From Demequina lignilytica (lineage in GTDB: Bacteria; Actinomycetota; Actinomycetes; Actinomycetales; Demequinaceae), in the NCBI RefSeq assembly GCF_030418305.1, contig NZ_JAUHPX010000005.1, forward strand, positions 186,001-250,000: a DNA stretch of 64,000 nt. Reading direction: 5' to 3'. A program made the position numbers and the translations under genes. Every line of letters begins with the position of its first letter. Position 1 is the first letter of the stretch. The notes below the pieces were generated by a model, which worked only from the letters and a program-made list of their open reading frames with translations, was not told the origin of the DNA and made no database searches. Positions 1-17,378 of this stretch are shown piece after piece.

Positions 1-715
1 CGAAGGTCGAGTCGGCGGAGACGTCGCCGTAGAAGGCGATGAAGTAGAGGTCCGAGCCGTACTCGAGGCCGCCACCCATGTCGCCCGGGGCGGTCGCGAC
101 GTCGCCGGTCGGCATCGCGCCGTCGGTCGGGACGTCGGTCGGGGCGGTGCCGTCGCCCATGTCCGGCGGCGTGCCGCCGTCCCCCGGCCCGCCCGCCGCG
201 GCGGCGCCGCTCGAGCTCGAGTTCAGCGCGTCGTCGGAGTCCTCGCCGTACCGGTAGGAGGTCTCGACGTTGCCCGCGAGCACGTCGTCGGCCGTCATCA
301 CCTCCTGCACCTCCTCGTAGCCCTCGTCCGAGAGCATCGCCTGGAGCAGGACGTCGAGCGCGGCGAGCTGCTCGTCGGTCATGTCGCCGCGCGCGAGACC
401 GGGCCGGTCCACCTGCCCGTTGGGCAGGTTCGACCAGTTGGCCTTGTCCTCGAGGTCGTCGTAGGAGAGCTGCACGAGCGCGAGCTGGTCCTCGTCGAGC
501 GTCGCGAGGAAGGCCTCGGCCGCGGCGACCACCTCGGCGGTGTTGGAGTCCTCGGAGGCCGCGGTCACCGCGGTCGAGGAGGTGGAGGCCGTCGACGTCG
601 TCGACTCGGTGGTCGACGAGTCATCGGTGGCGCTGCAGGCGGCCAGGGTCGTCGCGAGCCCGACGGCGACGCCCAGGGCGAGCGCGCGCCGCACGGCGGG
701 ACGGATGGTGATCAT
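1..715 (-). CDS. DUF3500 family lipoprotein (C-terminus cut by window edge)
   Basis: The frame stays open from an ATG at 713-715 to the window edge, so the C-terminus is missing. The first 27 residues form a lipoprotein signal: Arg residues, a hydrophobic stretch and the lipobox LAAC (Cys about residue 27), followed by a Ser/Thr-rich linker. The segment with LDVLLQAMLSDEGYEEVQ and the later LYFIAFYG resemble the DUF3500 family, whose function is unknown. A GAGAGG-like ribosome binding site lies about 10 nt before the ATG. It is probably an exported protein anchored to the membrane. The lipobox is seen directly; the family assignment is from recognition and is fairly secure. Confidence 0.75.
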   Translation of the reverse strand, partial: MITIRPAVRRALALGVAVGLATTLAACSATDDSSTTESTTSTASTSSTAVTAASEDSNTAEVVAAAEAFLATLDEDQLALVQLSYDDLEDKANWSNLPNGQVDRPGLARGDMTDEQLAALDVLLQAMLSDEGYEEVQEVMTADDVLAGNVETSYRYGEDSDDALNSSSSGAAAAGGPGDGGTPPDMGDGTAPTDVPTDGAMPTGDVATAPGDMGGGLEYGSDLYFIAFYGDVSADSTF

Positions 716-915
716 GGGAGGAGTGCCTCTCGGTCGGGGACGGTGCACCCCGAAGGTAGAGGGCCGACCCTGGCAGGATGCTGGGAGCCTGCCGCGAGAT
801 GCCGGGCACTCGACGGGATCCGCCTGCGGTGGCGCACCGACCGCCGGGGTAGGGTGCCCAGGAGCGGGAGCCGCATGCCGGCCCTGCCGACAGCCGCCGA
901 CCGATCGGACCCGAC

Positions 916-1470
916 ATGACCCTCTCCCCCGCCGTCGATCCCGGCCCCCGCGTGTCCGCCGACGCCTGGCGCGCGTGGGCGCGTCCCGCCCTGACGATCG
1001 CGGCCGTCGCCGTGCCCGCCGGCGCGCTCGCGCTGCTGCATCCGGCCGCGTCGCTGATCGTCCTGGTGCCGGCGGCGGCGGTGGCCTGGCGGCTCCACGG
1101 CTCGGGCATGGAGCCCTGGCGGCCTCACCGTCCCGACCGGTTCCCGAACACGGCCACCGACCCGAGCCTGCGGGCGTACGCCCGGGACCTGCGCTGGCGC
1201 TGGGAGCACGGCATGGAGCTGGCGGGCCTGGCCGAGGTGGGTACGGACGGCTCCTACCGCGGTCCCGTCCTCACCTCCGTCGCGCAGCGCGACGGCGCCG
1301 TGATCGCCGCCTGCCGCGTCGACGACGAGGCCGCCGTCGCCGCGATGGCCGCGCATCGCGACGTGCTCGCCGCGGGCCTGGAGGCGGAGTCGGTGGCCGT
1401 CGATCAGACGGGACCGGGCTCCGTGGAGCTCACGATCGGGCTGCGGGAGGCCGGCGAGGGCTGGACCTGA
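916..1470 (+). CDS. Hypothetical small membrane protein
   Basis: A 184-residue protein with ATG start. Residues about 22-60 contain two closely spaced hydrophobic segments rich in Ala, Val and Leu, so a membrane hairpin is likely. The rest is a soluble domain ending in GEGWT. No family was recognised. A TAGGGT -10 box lies about 60 nt upstream, in the 200-nt gap shared with the divergent DUF3500 gene. Its stop is only 10 nt from the stop of the convergent sulfotransferase gene. Confidence 0.65.
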   Translation: MTLSPAVDPGPRVSADAWRAWARPALTIAAVAVPAGALALLHPAASLIVLVPAAAVAWRLHGSGMEPWRPHRPDRFPNTATDPSLRAYARDLRWRWEHGMELAGLAEVGTDGSYRGPVLTSVAQRDGAVIAACRVDDEAAVAAMAAHRDVLAAGLEAESVAVDQTGPGSVELTIGLREAGEGWT

Positions 1471-1480
1471 GCCCCGCGCG

Positions 1481-2428
1481 TCAGTCGCGCCCGCCGCGCT
1501 CCCACCAGCGCTGAAGCGCCTCGCGGTCGACGGTCCCGTCCACCGGGAAGGCCTCCGCGAGGCCCACGGCGTCGAGGACACGGGCCGCGGCGGCCTGCTG
1601 CGAGGCGTCGATCCGCTTCATCCACGCACGCGGGTCCTTGCCCGCGTGCGCGTTCGCACCCTTGGCGTGCGACATCTTCGACGGCTTCTCCAGGTTGGTC
1701 AGGCGCGCCGGGTCGATCCCGAGCCACCGCGCGCCGCGATCCAGCTCGGACCGGTCCTCGACGGCGGCGTCGTAGGAGACGAGCGCGGAGCGGGCGCCGC
1801 CGTAGGTGCGCGCGGCCGTCAGGTTCTCGATCGCCCAGCGCGTGATGAGCGCGGTGGCGTCGTCCCCGCTCGCGAGCTCCCGCAGCGGACGGTCGCCCAG
1901 CAGCCCGTCCACCAGCTCCGGCTGCGCCATCATGTAGTGCATCCGCTCGGGGACCCAGCCGAGCACGCTCTGGCTGCTGAGCGTGGCCAGCGGATGACGG
2001 ATCACGTGGACGATCCGCACATCGGGGTGACGGTGGGCGACCCACCCCGCCCACATCGGGAACCGGATCTCCTTGATCAGGCGGCCGCGGTAGCGCAGGA
2101 ACGGGTTGAGCGACGCCTCCTGATCCGCCCACGGGTGGCGGTACCGGCCGACCAGCAGGTCCTCGACCGCCTCCTGGGAGGGGAGGCGCTCCGCGTCGAC
2201 AGGGACGTAGCGGCCCGGGCGGAGGTCGCTGAACCGCGCGTCGAGGTCCGGCCGGACCGGCTCGAAGATGGGCCGCAGCCGGCCCGCACGCGAGTACGCC
2301 TCCAGGAGCCACGTGGTGCCCGAGCGGCCGCTGCCGCTCAGGAGGGACGCATGCGCGGTGTCGCGGTGAGGGTCCCACACGGCGACGGACCGTGCGAGCC
2401 GCTCGGCGCGGGTCAGGATGGCTGCCAC
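1481..2428 (-). CDS. P-loop sulfotransferase family protein
   Basis: A 315-residue protein from a GTG start. SGSGRSGTTWL near residues 31-41 is the 5'-phosphosulfate-binding loop for PAPS, and IVHVIRHP further on fits the 3'-phosphate-binding motif of sulfotransferases. It probably transfers sulfate to a small molecule or glycan; the acceptor cannot be told. The frame is open further upstream, but those starts fall inside the tuf terminator or in tuf itself. An ATG at 2473 is a possible alternative start, but it lies inside a copy of the repeated 10-mer. A short GGTGG precedes the GTG. The gene is downstream of and parallel to tuf but separated from it by a strong terminator. Confidence 0.75.
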   Translation of the reverse strand: MAAILTRAERLARSVAVWDPHRDTAHASLLSGSGRSGTTWLLEAYSRAGRLRPIFEPVRPDLDARFSDLRPGRYVPVDAERLPSQEAVEDLLVGRYRHPWADQEASLNPFLRYRGRLIKEIRFPMWAGWVAHRHPDVRIVHVIRHPLATLSSQSVLGWVPERMHYMMAQPELVDGLLGDRPLRELASGDDATALITRWAIENLTAARTYGGARSALVSYDAAVEDRSELDRGARWLGIDPARLTNLEKPSKMSHAKGANAHAGKDPRAWMKRIDASQQAAAARVLDAVGLAEAFPVDGTVDREALQRWWERGGRD

Positions 2429-2468
2429 GCGGCCACCGTAACAGGAGGGCGGGAGCCCTCCGACCACC

Positions 2469-2478
2469 CGCATCGTCC
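2469..2478 (-). repeat. GGACGATGCG element, intergenic copy
   Basis: Exact copy on the minus strand, just beyond the tuf terminator and 66 nt after the tuf stop. Confidence 0.8.
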
Positions 2479-2491
2479 CGCCCGGGGAGCA

Positions 2492-2525
2492 CGAAGGCCC
2501 CCCGCCATGCGGCGGGGGGCCTTCG
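2492..2525 (-). terminator. tuf terminator hairpin
   Basis: A perfect 15-bp inverted repeat with an ATGC loop, 19 nt after the tuf stop. It lacks a long T run, as is common for actinobacterial terminators. It ends the rpsL-rpsG-fusA-tuf transcript. Confidence 0.85.
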
Positions 2526-2543
2526 AGCGAAGTCGCGGGGGAC

Positions 2544-3734
2544 TTACTTGAGGATCTTGGTGACGGTGCCGGAACCCACGGTACGGCCACCCTCGCGGAT
2601 CGCGAAGCCCTGACCCTCCTCGAGGGCGATCGGCTGGATGAGCTCGACCGTCATCTCGGTGGTGTCGCCCGGCATGACCATCTCGGTGCCCTCGGGCAGC
2701 GTGATGACGCCGGTCACATCCGTGGTGCGGATGTAGAACTGCGGGCGGTAGTTCGTGTAGAAGGGGTTGTGGCGGCCACCCTCGGACTTGTCGAGGATGT
2801 AGCAGCGGCCCTCGAACGAGGTGTGCGGGGTGGTGGTGCCGGGGGCGACCACGACCTGGCCGCGCTCGACGTCCTCACGCTTGGTGCCGCGGAGCAGCAG
2901 ACCGCAGTTCTCGCCGGCCCACGCCTCGTCCATCGACTTGTGGAACATCTCGATGCCGGTGACGGTGGTCTTCTGCGGCTCGCGGATGCCGAGGATCTCG
3001 ACCTCCGAGTTGATCTTGAGCTTGCCGCGCTCGACCTTGCCGGTGACGACGGTGCCACGACCGGTGATCGTGAAGACGTCCTCGATCGGCATCAGGAACG
3101 GCTTGTCCATGTCACGCTCGGGCTCCGGGACGTTCTCGTCCACGGCCTCCATGAGGTCCTGAACGGTCTTGACCCACTCGGCGTCGCCCTCGAGCGCCTT
3201 CAGCGCGGAGACGCGGATGACAGGCGCGTTGTCGCCGTCGAAGCCCTGCGAGGAGAGGAGCTCGCGCACCTCGACCTCGACGAGCTCGAGGATCTCCTCG
3301 TCGTCGACCATGTCCGACTTGTTCAGCGCCACGAGCAGGTAGGGGACGCCGACCTGCTTCGCGAGCAGCACGTGCTCACGGGTCTGGGCCATCGGACCGT
3401 CGGTCGCGGCGACCACCAGGATCGCGCCGTCCATCTGGGCGGCACCGGTGATCATGTTCTTGATGTAGTCGGCGTGACCCGGAGCGTCGACGTGAGCGTA
3501 GTGACGCTTCTCCGTCTGGTACTCGATGTGCGCGATGTTGATGGTGATACCGCGCTCGCGCTCCTCGGGAGCCTTGTCGATGTCCTCGAACGGCGTGAAC
3601 GGGTTGAGCTCGGGGTACTGGTCGTGCAGCACCTTCGAGATGGCGGCGGTCAGCGTCGTCTTACCGTGGTCGACGTGACCGATGGTGCCGATGTTCACGT
3701 GCGGCTTGGTCCGCTCGAACTTGGCCTTAGCCAT
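2544..3734 (-). CDS. tuf: Translation elongation factor Tu
   Basis: 396 residues, the usual EF-Tu length. It is the GTPase that delivers aminoacyl-tRNA to the ribosomal A site. The P-loop GHVDHGKT is at residues 19-26, followed by the switch [10 protein letters not shown] and the guanine-specificity motif NKSD. The start was moved in from an upstream in-frame ATG to the ATG at 3734 because [12 protein letters not shown] is the conserved N-terminus and AGGAGG lies 9 nt before it. It is the last gene of the str operon. The 118-nt gap after fusA contains a TTGACC box on the minus strand (3792-3797), but only a weak -10 follows. Confidence 0.98.
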   Translation of the reverse strand: MAKAKFERTKPHVNIGTIGHVDHGKTTLTAAISKVLHDQYPELNPFTPFEDIDKAPEERERGITINIAHIEYQTEKRHYAHVDAPGHADYIKNMITGAAQMDGAILVVAATDGPMAQTREHVLLAKQVGVPYLLVALNKSDMVDDEEILELVEVEVRELLSSQGFDGDNAPVIRVSALKALEGDAEWVKTVQDLMEAVDENVPEPERDMDKPFLMPIEDVFTITGRGTVVTGKVERGKLKINSEVEILGIREPQKTTVTGIEMFHKSMDEAWAGENCGLLLRGTKREDVERGQVVVAPGTTTPHTSFEGRCYILDKSEGGRHNPFYTNYRPQFYIRTTDVTGVITLPEGTEMVMPGDTTEMTVELIQPIALEEGQGFAIREGGRTVGSGTVTKILK

Positions 3735-3852
3735 GGTGGCTTCCTCCTGAATTGGTGGTGAGACTCGGGTAGAGGATCCGACTGCTGATGGGGTCAACCA
3801 TCGTGGGGCGCATCCCTACTGGTCGTATTATTTCCTACTTCAACCGGTGGGA

Positions 3853-5967
3853 CTACTCGCCCCGGGTCTTAGCGATGATCTCCTCGGCAACGTTGCGAGG
3901 AACCTCTGCGTAGCTGTCGAAGGTCATCGAGTACACCGCGCGGCCCTGCGTCTTCGAACGCAGGTCGCCGACGTAGCCGAACATCTCCGACAGCGGGACC
4001 AGAGAGTCGATGACCTTGACACCGGCGGCGTCGGACATCTGACGGATCTGGCCACGGCGGGAGTTGAGGTCGCCGATGACGTCGCCCATGTAGTCCTCGG
4101 GCGTACGCACCTCGACGGCCATGACGGGCTCGAGCAGCACGGGCTGGGCCTTGCGCGCGGCCTCCTTGAAGGCCATCGAGCCGGCGATCTTGAACGCCAT
4201 CTCCGAGGAGTCGACGTCGTGGTACTGGCCGTCGAGCAGGGTGGCCTTGATTCCCACCATGGGGTAGCCGGCGAGGATGCCGATGTTCATGGCGTCCTGG
4301 ATGCCCGCGTCCACCGACGGGATGTACTCACGCGGCACGCGACCGCCGGTGACGGCGTTCGAGAACTCGTACTGGACCTCGGCGTCGGCCTCGAGAGGCG
4401 CGATCGAGATCTGGACCTTCGCGAACTGGCCGGAGCCACCGGTCTGCTTCTTGTGCGTGTAGTCGTGCTTCTCGACGGTGCCGCGGATGGTCTCGCGGTA
4501 CGCGACCTGCGGCTTGCCGACGTTCGCGTCGACCTTGAACTCGCGCTTCATGCGGTCGACGATGATGTCGAGGTGCAGCTCGCCCATGCCGGAGATGACG
4601 GTCTGGCCGGTGTCCTCGTCGAGCTTGACGCGGAAGGTCGGGTCCTCCTCGGCCAGCTTCTGGATCGCGACCGACATCTTCTCCTGGTCGCCCTTGGTCT
4701 TGGGCTCGACCGCCACGTGGATCACGGGCTCGGGGAAGGTCATCGACTCGAGCACGACCGGCTTGGCCGGGTCGCACAGGGTGTCACCGGTGGTGGTGTC
4801 CTTGAGGCCGATGACGGCGTAGATGTGACCCGCGGTGACCGCGTCGACCGGGTTCTCCTTGTTGGCGTGCATCTGGAAGATCTTCCCGATGCGCTCCTTC
4901 TTGCCCTTGGTCGCGTTGATGACCTGGGCGCCGGAGTCGACGTGACCGGAGTACACGCGGATGTAGGTCAGACGGCCGAAGAACGGGTGCGTCATGATCT
5001 TGAACGCGAGCGCGGAGAAGGGCTCCTCGGCGTCGGCGTGACGCTCGATGACGACCTCCTCGTCACCCGGCTCGTGACCCTCGATCGCCGGCATGTCGAG
5101 CGGCGACGGCAGGTAGTCCACGACCGCGTCGAGCATGGGCTGCACGCCGCGGTTCTTGAACGCGGAACCGCACAGGACGGGGTAGATCTCGGAGGCGATG
5201 ACCATCTTGCGGATGGCGCCCTTGATCTCGTCGACCGTCAGCTCGCCGCCCTCGAGGTACTTCTCCATGAGGTCCTCGTCGGTCTCGGCGACCGTCTCGA
5301 GGAGCTCGGCGCGGTAGGTCTCCGCCTTGTCGACGAGGTCGGCCGGGATCTCCTGGGTCTCGTACGAGGCGCCCATGGTCACGTCGCCCTTGGCGTCGCC
5401 GGGCCACACGAGGGCCTTCATCTGGACCAGGTCCACGACGCCGAGGAAGTCGGACTCCGCACCGATCGGGAGCTGGATGACCAGCGGACGGGCACCGAGG
5501 CGCGACTTGATGGTGTCGACCGTGAAGTAGAAGTCCGCGCCGAGCTTGTCCATCTTGTTGACGAAGCAGATGCGGGGGACGTTGTACTTGTCGGCCTGGC
5601 GCCACACGGTCTCCGACTGGGGCTCCACGCCCTCCTTGCCGTCGAACACCGCGACCGCGCCGTCGAGCACGCGCAGGTTGCGCTCCACCTCGACGGTGAA
5701 GTCCACGTGGCCCGGGGTGTCGATGATGTTCAGCTGGGTCTTGTCCCAGAAGCACGTCGTCGCCGCGGAGGTGATGGTGATGCCACGCTCCTGCTCCTGG
5801 GCCATCCAGTCCATCGTCGCGGCGCCGTCGTGCACCTCGCCGATCTTGTAGGTGATGCCCGTGTAGAACAGGATGCGCTCGGTGGTGGTGGTCTTGCCGG
5901 CGTCGATGTGAGCCATGATGCCGAAGTTGCGGACCTTGGTGAGGTCCGTCAGCACGTCCTGTGCCAC
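3853..5967 (-). CDS. fusA: Translation elongation factor G
   Basis: 704 residues, full length. EF-G is the GTPase that drives ribosomal translocation and, with RRF, ribosome recycling. The P-loop AHIDAGKT is at residues 19-26, with DTPGHVDF and NKMD further on, then the conserved domains II-V to the end. The start is GTG at 5965-5967, supported by GGGAGAA about 6 nt upstream and the conserved N-terminus. It lies 47 nt after rpsG in the str operon. Confidence 0.98.
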   Translation of the reverse strand: MAQDVLTDLTKVRNFGIMAHIDAGKTTTTERILFYTGITYKIGEVHDGAATMDWMAQEQERGITITSAATTCFWDKTQLNIIDTPGHVDFTVEVERNLRVLDGAVAVFDGKEGVEPQSETVWRQADKYNVPRICFVNKMDKLGADFYFTVDTIKSRLGARPLVIQLPIGAESDFLGVVDLVQMKALVWPGDAKGDVTMGASYETQEIPADLVDKAETYRAELLETVAETDEDLMEKYLEGGELTVDEIKGAIRKMVIASEIYPVLCGSAFKNRGVQPMLDAVVDYLPSPLDMPAIEGHEPGDEEVVIERHADAEEPFSALAFKIMTHPFFGRLTYIRVYSGHVDSGAQVINATKGKKERIGKIFQMHANKENPVDAVTAGHIYAVIGLKDTTTGDTLCDPAKPVVLESMTFPEPVIHVAVEPKTKGDQEKMSVAIQKLAEEDPTFRVKLDEDTGQTVISGMGELHLDIIVDRMKREFKVDANVGKPQVAYRETIRGTVEKHDYTHKKQTGGSGQFAKVQISIAPLEADAEVQYEFSNAVTGGRVPREYIPSVDAGIQDAMNIGILAGYPMVGIKATLLDGQYHDVDSSEMAFKIAGSMAFKEAARKAQPVLLEPVMAVEVRTPEDYMGDVIGDLNSRRGQIRQMSDAAGVKVIDSLVPLSEMFGYVGDLRSKTQGRAVYSMTFDSYAEVPRNVAEEIIAKTRGE

Positions 5968-6014
5968 GAGAGGTTCTCCCTAGAAATCGTCGAAGTGAGC
6001 GAACGGGGTCGCGA

Positions 6015-6485
6015 CTACCAGCGGTAGTGCGCGAACGCCTTGTTCGACTCGGCCATCTTGTGCATGTCCTCGCGGCGCTTCACAGCGGCACCCAGGCCGT
6101 TGGAGGCGTCGAGGATCTCGTTCATGAGGCGCTCGGTCATGGTCTTCTCACGACGCTGGCGCGAGAAGTCGACCAGCCAGCGCAGCGCGAGGGTGTTCGC
6201 GCGCACCGGGCGCACGTCGACCGGCACCTGGTAGGTCGCGCCACCGACGCGGCGGCTGCGGACCTCGAGGGCGGGGCGGACGTTCTCGAGCGCGCGCTTG
6301 AGCACGACGACCGCGTCCTGGCCGGACTTCTCGGCGACGCCCTCGAGGGCGCCGTAGACGATCGCCTCGGCGGTCGACTTCTTGCCGTCGAGCAGCACCT
6401 TGTTGATGAGCTGGGTGACGACCGGGGCGCCGTAGACGGGGTCGTTGATGATGGGCCGCTTGGGGGCCGGTCCCTTGCGAGGCAT
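6015..6485 (-). CDS. rpsG: 30S ribosomal protein S7
   Basis: 156 residues, the normal length, starting [11 protein letters not shown]7 nucleates the head of the 30S subunit and contacts tRNA at the E site. Its ATG shares one base with the TAA stop of rpsL (TAATG), so the two are translationally coupled. In many bacteria S7 is the autoregulator of this operon; no operator was identified here. Confidence 0.98.
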   Translation of the reverse strand: MPRKGPAPKRPIINDPVYGAPVVTQLINKVLLDGKKSTAEAIVYGALEGVAEKSGQDAVVVLKRALENVRPALEVRSRRVGGATYQVPVDVRPVRANTLALRWLVDFSRQRREKTMTERLMNEILDASNGLGAAVKRREDMHKMAESNKAFAHYRW

Positions 6486-6862
6486 TACTTCTTCTTCTCC
6501 ATCTTCGCGCCGTAGCGGCTGCGAGCCTGCTGGCGGTTCTTGACACCCTGGGTGTCGAGCGAGCCGCGGATGATCTTGTAGCGGACACCCGGGAGGTCCT
6601 TCACACGACCGCCACGGACGAGCACGATCGAGTGCTCCTGGAGGTTGTGGCCCTCACCGGGGATGTACGCGGTGACCTCGATGCCGGTCGACAGGCGGAC
6701 ACGCGCCACCTTGCGAAGCGCCGAGTTCGGCTTCTTGGGGGTGGTGGTGTAGACGCGGGTGCACACGCCGCGACGCTGGGGGCTCGACTGAAGAGCCGGG
6801 GTCTTGGTCTTGGAGGCCTTGGGGTGACGGCCCTTCCTGACCAGCTGCTGAATCGTAGGCAC
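6485..6862 (-). CDS. rpsL: 30S ribosomal protein S12
   Basis: 125 residues from a GTG at 6860-6862, preceded by [17 protein letters not shown] is the family N-terminus. S12 lies at the decoding centre. The two lysines whose mutation gives streptomycin resistance are intact (in [13 protein letters not shown] and in VKDLPGVRY), so the sequence looks streptomycin-sensitive. It is the first gene of rpsL-rpsG-fusA-tuf and has its own promoter about 145 nt upstream. Confidence 0.98.
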   Translation of the reverse strand: MPTIQQLVRKGRHPKASKTKTPALQSSPQRRGVCTRVYTTTPKKPNSALRKVARVRLSTGIEVTAYIPGEGHNLQEHSIVLVRGGRVKDLPGVRYKIIRGSLDTQGVKNRQQARSRYGAKMEKKK

Positions 6863-7007
6863 TACTTCTCCGTGTCCATGTCTGTCATCGGTGATGAGAA
6901 ATCGTCTTGTCGTGTCGGCCCGACCCCCGCGCCCGGGCGTGTCGTTCCATCGGGTACCGCGCCGATGGGCGCGGTTCGGGGGCCCGGCGACGCGGGCACA
7001 AGCATCT

Positions 7008-7036
7008 AAGATACCTGCGCGCCGCGCCGCCGTCAA
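7008..7036 (-). promoter_or_regulatory. Promoter of the str operon (rpsL)
   Basis: On the minus strand, TTGACG (7031-7036) and TATCTT (7008-7013) are separated by exactly 17 nt, a good match to the housekeeping sigma consensus. It predicts a leader of about 140 nt before rpsL. The 208-nt gap between rpoC and rpsL shows nothing else. Confidence 0.75.
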
Positions 7037-7070
7037 AGCGGAAGGTCCCGCCCCGACCCCGTCGGTTGTG

Positions 7071-10943
<3,873 letters not shown>

Positions 10944-11015
10944 GGTTCTACTTCCTTACCGCCGGCCCAGGGCCGGCACCGAAAAATTCTTGTGGTGGAA
11001 AGAGCTCGAGGCTCG

Positions 11016-14486
<3,471 letters not shown>

Positions 14487-14625
14487 GGGTGGTCCCTTCC
14501 CTTTATGATCGTGAGTCACCACGATGTCCAGCCGCGGCTCCACCGGATCCCGGTGCTGAACCCGCTACGAGCGGGGCACGCCAGGTAGGCATATGAGGGC
14601 AGGGCAATAGACAGCGCAAGTCGCT

Positions 14626-14654
14626 AGACTACCGCCGGCGCGCGCGATTGTCCA
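14626..14654 (-). promoter_or_regulatory. Promoter of rpoBC
   Basis: On the minus strand, TGGACA (14649-14654) and TAGTCT (14626-14631) are spaced by 17 nt. It predicts a leader of about 130 nt before the rpoB TTG, similar in length to that of rpsL. No terminator-like structure was recognised in this leader. Confidence 0.65.
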
Positions 14655-14716
14655 GTCCGTACGTCCCGATGCCAGCCGACACGCCGACGGAGACAGAAGC
14701 GTGACGCTCGACCCCG

Positions 14717-16801
14717 TCAGGAGCCGAGCGCGGCCTCGATCTCGTCGGCGAGCCGCGGCGCGAGCGTGCGGGCGAAGGTCGCGGTCAGGTGGTGACCGTC
14801 GGGCCGGTACGCGACCACGGAGCCGATCACGGCGTCGCAGGTGCCGTCCGCGCAGTACACGTCGGACATGTCGATCAGCGAGGCGCGGTCGTCGCGCATC
14901 GCCGCGATGCCCTGCGGGTCGACGCGCAGCGCCGAGTCCTGCGGCCAGCCGCACGCGTCGGCCCCCGCGGGCCCCTCCTGCTCGAGGCACGCGACGAACT
15001 CGTCGGGCAGCCGCGGGTTGTCGCGCACGGCCAGGATCGGCACGCCGGCCGGCACCACCGACCACGCGTCGACCAGGCCGTCGGCCGACCGCTCCAGCTC
15101 CGCCTCGTCGAGGATCCGGACCTGCTGCGTCACGATCACGCCGTCGTACGCGTCCGCCGTCGCCGCGAGGTCGCGCACGTCCGCTCGCCATGCGTCGCAG
15201 GCCTCCCGCACCTGGGCGTCCGCCGTGTGGGCGGGCTCCGTGGTGAACGGGCACGCGGCATGGCCAGCGAGGTCGAACGCCCAGCCGCGGTCGGAGCCCG
15301 CCTGATCGAAGGCCGGGATCAGCGCGTTCGCGTGCGAGTCCCCGAGCACCAGGAAGCGCTTGGTGGGCGCGTCGGTCTCGCCGAGCGCGCACACGTCGAG
15401 CCGTCGTCCGGTGAGGCCGGTCCAGCACTCGTCGCGATTCTCGTCGTCGTCCTCGAGGTCGGCGAGCGGAGGGATGAAGTGCGCAGGCTCGGTCTCGACC
15501 TCGCCGCCGTCGGCGGCCGGTTCCGGATCCGCGCAGCCCTCGGCCGCGTCCTCCGCGGCCGCGCCGACGCAGTCCCCGAGCTGCGCCTCGAGCGAGGCGG
15601 CGAGCTCGCGCTCACGCTCGGCCCGGTGCTCGGTGGCCACGGTGCCGGCGACCACGGCGCCCAGCACCACGGCCATCCCCGCGGCCGACCAGGCCGCGAC
15701 CACCCACGGCGCCCTGCCGCCGAGCAGCCGTGGGGAGAACCGCACCGGGTCCTCCACGAGCGAGGTGCTCGCCGCGGCGAGCAGCAACGTGGCGATGCCG
15801 ATGCCGAGCTTCTCGACCAGACCCAGCTCGCGGCCGAGGGCGAACGGCACGAGCACGATCAACGGCCAGTGCCACAGGTAGATCGCGTAGGAGGTGCGCC
15901 CGACGTGCGCGACCGGTCGCCACGCCCCCACACGTGACAGCAACGTTCGGTCTCCCCAGGCCAGCACCAGCGCCGTGCCGACGACCGGGATGGCGGCCTG
16001 CCAGCCGGGGAAGGGGGTCGCATCGTTCATCACGACGGCGGCGCCGAGCATCAGCGCCAGACCCGCCAGGACCGCCCCGCCATGCGACCGGGACCGCTGC
16101 AGCGCCACCGCCACCGCGGCGCCGAGGACGAACTCCCACAGCCGGGTGAACGTCGAGAAGTAGGCGCCGGCGGACCATGCGGTGAGCCACCAGCTGTAGG
16201 CGAAGGACCCGGCGCCGACCACGGCGACCACGCCGACGACCACGCCGCGGCGCGGCAACGACAGCCGCGCCGCCGCCCACAGCGCAGCGACCAGCAGCAC
16301 CGGCAGGAGCACGTAGAACTGCTCCTCGACGGACAGCGACCAGTAGTGCTGGACGGGAGAGGCGGCGTGCCCGATCGCCTGGTAGTCGACGGCGGCGATC
16401 GCGAGGAACCAGTTCTCCGCGTACAGGGTGGCCGCCGCCACCTCGGCCAGGAATCCGCGGACCTCGGTGACCGGCGCGAGGAGCCAGGACGCCACCGCGG
16501 TCGCCAGCAGCACCAGCAGGGCCGAGGGCAGCAGCCGCCGTGCGCGCCGAGCCCAGAAGCGGCCGAGCCGGATCCGCCCAGTCGCGGCGGCCTCGCGCCA
16601 GAGGTGCGACGTGATCAGGAAGCCGCTGATGACGAAGAAGACGTCGACGCCGATGTAGCCGCCGGTCAGCCGGTGCGGCCACAGGTGGTAGACCACCACC
16701 AGCCCGACCGCGATGGCCCTGAGCGCCTGGATGTCCGGCCTGAAGTCGGCGGCCTCCCGGCTCCCGGTCCGCGCGGGCGCGGACTGCTCTTCGATCGTCA
16801 C
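14717..16801 (-). CDS. Acyltransferase 3 / SGNH domain protein (OafA/YrhL type)
   Basis: 694 residues from a GTG at 16799-16801; an in-frame ATG at 16840 would overlap a copy of the repeated 10-mer. The N-terminal half begins with FRPDIQALRAIAVGLVVVYH and has about ten hydrophobic segments, the acyltransferase-3 membrane domain with its conserved His. After a linker near residues 370-440, the C-terminal part is an SGNH hydrolase-like domain with GDSHA (block I) and a final DGHHLT that supplies the catalytic Asp-His. Such two-domain proteins O-acetylate cell-wall or surface polysaccharides; the substrate is unknown. It sits between rpoB and rplL, which are closer neighbours in many relatives. 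Confidence 0.9.
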   Translation of the reverse strand: MTIEEQSAPARTGSREAADFRPDIQALRAIAVGLVVVYHLWPHRLTGGYIGVDVFFVISGFLITSHLWREAAATGRIRLGRFWARRARRLLPSALLVLLATAVASWLLAPVTEVRGFLAEVAAATLYAENWFLAIAAVDYQAIGHAASPVQHYWSLSVEEQFYVLLPVLLVAALWAAARLSLPRRGVVVGVVAVVGAGSFAYSWWLTAWSAGAYFSTFTRLWEFVLGAAVAVALQRSRSHGGAVLAGLALMLGAAVVMNDATPFPGWQAAIPVVGTALVLAWGDRTLLSRVGAWRPVAHVGRTSYAIYLWHWPLIVLVPFALGRELGLVEKLGIGIATLLLAAASTSLVEDPVRFSPRLLGGRAPWVVAAWSAAGMAVVLGAVVAGTVATEHRAERERELAASLEAQLGDCVGAAAEDAAEGCADPEPAADGGEVETEPAHFIPPLADLEDDDENRDECWTGLTGRRLDVCALGETDAPTKRFLVLGDSHANALIPAFDQAGSDRGWAFDLAGHAACPFTTEPAHTADAQVREACDAWRADVRDLAATADAYDGVIVTQQVRILDEAELERSADGLVDAWSVVPAGVPILAVRDNPRLPDEFVACLEQEGPAGADACGWPQDSALRVDPQGIAAMRDDRASLIDMSDVYCADGTCDAVIGSVVAYRPDGHHLTATFARTLAPRLADEIEAALGS

Positions 16802-16835
16802 CGAGGCATGGTAGCCCGGCCCTCCCGGTCCCCCG

Positions 16836-16845
16836 CGCATCGTCC
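16836..16845 (-). repeat. GGACGATGCG element, intergenic copy
   Basis: Exact copy on the minus strand, 14 nt beyond the rplL terminator and just upstream of the acyltransferase start. Confidence 0.8.
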
Positions 16846-16858
16846 GCCGGGACAGCAG

Positions 16859-16892
16859 AACGGGGCCGGGTCCATGCGGACCCGACCCCGTT
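16859..16892 (-). terminator. rplL terminator hairpin
   Basis: A near-perfect 15-bp inverted repeat (one mismatch) with an ATGC loop, about 42 nt after the rplL stop. It has the same loop as the tuf terminator. Confidence 0.8.
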
Positions 16893-16934
16893 CCTCAGGC
16901 GGCTTCGTCGCGCTGAGCGCGACGCCGCGCGAGC

Positions 16935-17321
16935 TTACTTGAGCTCGACGGTGGCGCCGGCGGCCTCGAGCTGAGCCTTGGCCTTCTCGGCGTCGTCCTT
17001 CTTGGCGCCCTCGAGGACGGCCTTGGGGGCCTCGTCGACCAGAGCCTTGGCCTCGCCGAGGCCGAGCGACGTGAGCGCGCGCACCTCCTTGATGACCTGG
17101 ATCTTCTTGTCGCCGACGGCGGTGAGGATGACGTCGAACTCGTCCTTCTCCTCGACCTCGGCAGCGGCCTCGCCAGCGGCGGGGGCGGCGACGGCGACGG
17201 CGGCCGGGGCGGCAGCGGTGACCTCGAAGGTCTCCTCGAACGCCTTGACGAACTCCGACAGCTCGATGAGGGAGAGCTGCTTGAACTGCTCGATGAGCTC
17301 CTCGGTGGTGAGCTTAGCCAT
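16935..17321 (-). CDS. rplL: 50S ribosomal protein L7/L12
   Basis: 128 residues: N-terminal dimerisation domain ([23 protein letters not shown]), an Ala-rich hinge near residues 36-56 and the C-terminal factor-binding domain ending GATVELK. Several copies bind L10 to form the ribosomal stalk that recruits EF-Tu and EF-G. It follows rplJ by 57 nt in the same transcript. Confidence 0.98.
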   Translation of the reverse strand: MAKLTTEELIEQFKQLSLIELSEFVKAFEETFEVTAAAPAAVAVAAPAAGEAAAEVEEKDEFDVILTAVGDKKIQVIKEVRALTSLGLGEAKALVDEAPKAVLEGAKKDDAEKAKAQLEAAGATVELK

Positions 17322-17378
17322 GATGACTTCCTTCTCTCTTGCCTGCGTGAAGCAGAATTACTAGGTGGGGTGCGGCAG

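Noticed and set aside
2429-2590. N-terminal extension of the sulfotransferase to 2590
   Set aside because: It would overlap the end of tuf and its terminator; the extra residues are Pro/Gly/Ser-rich and not like the family.
3847-6027. A plus-strand open frame of 726 codons over fusA
   Set aside because: Antisense shadow of fusA and rpsG; no family resemblance and no start signal.
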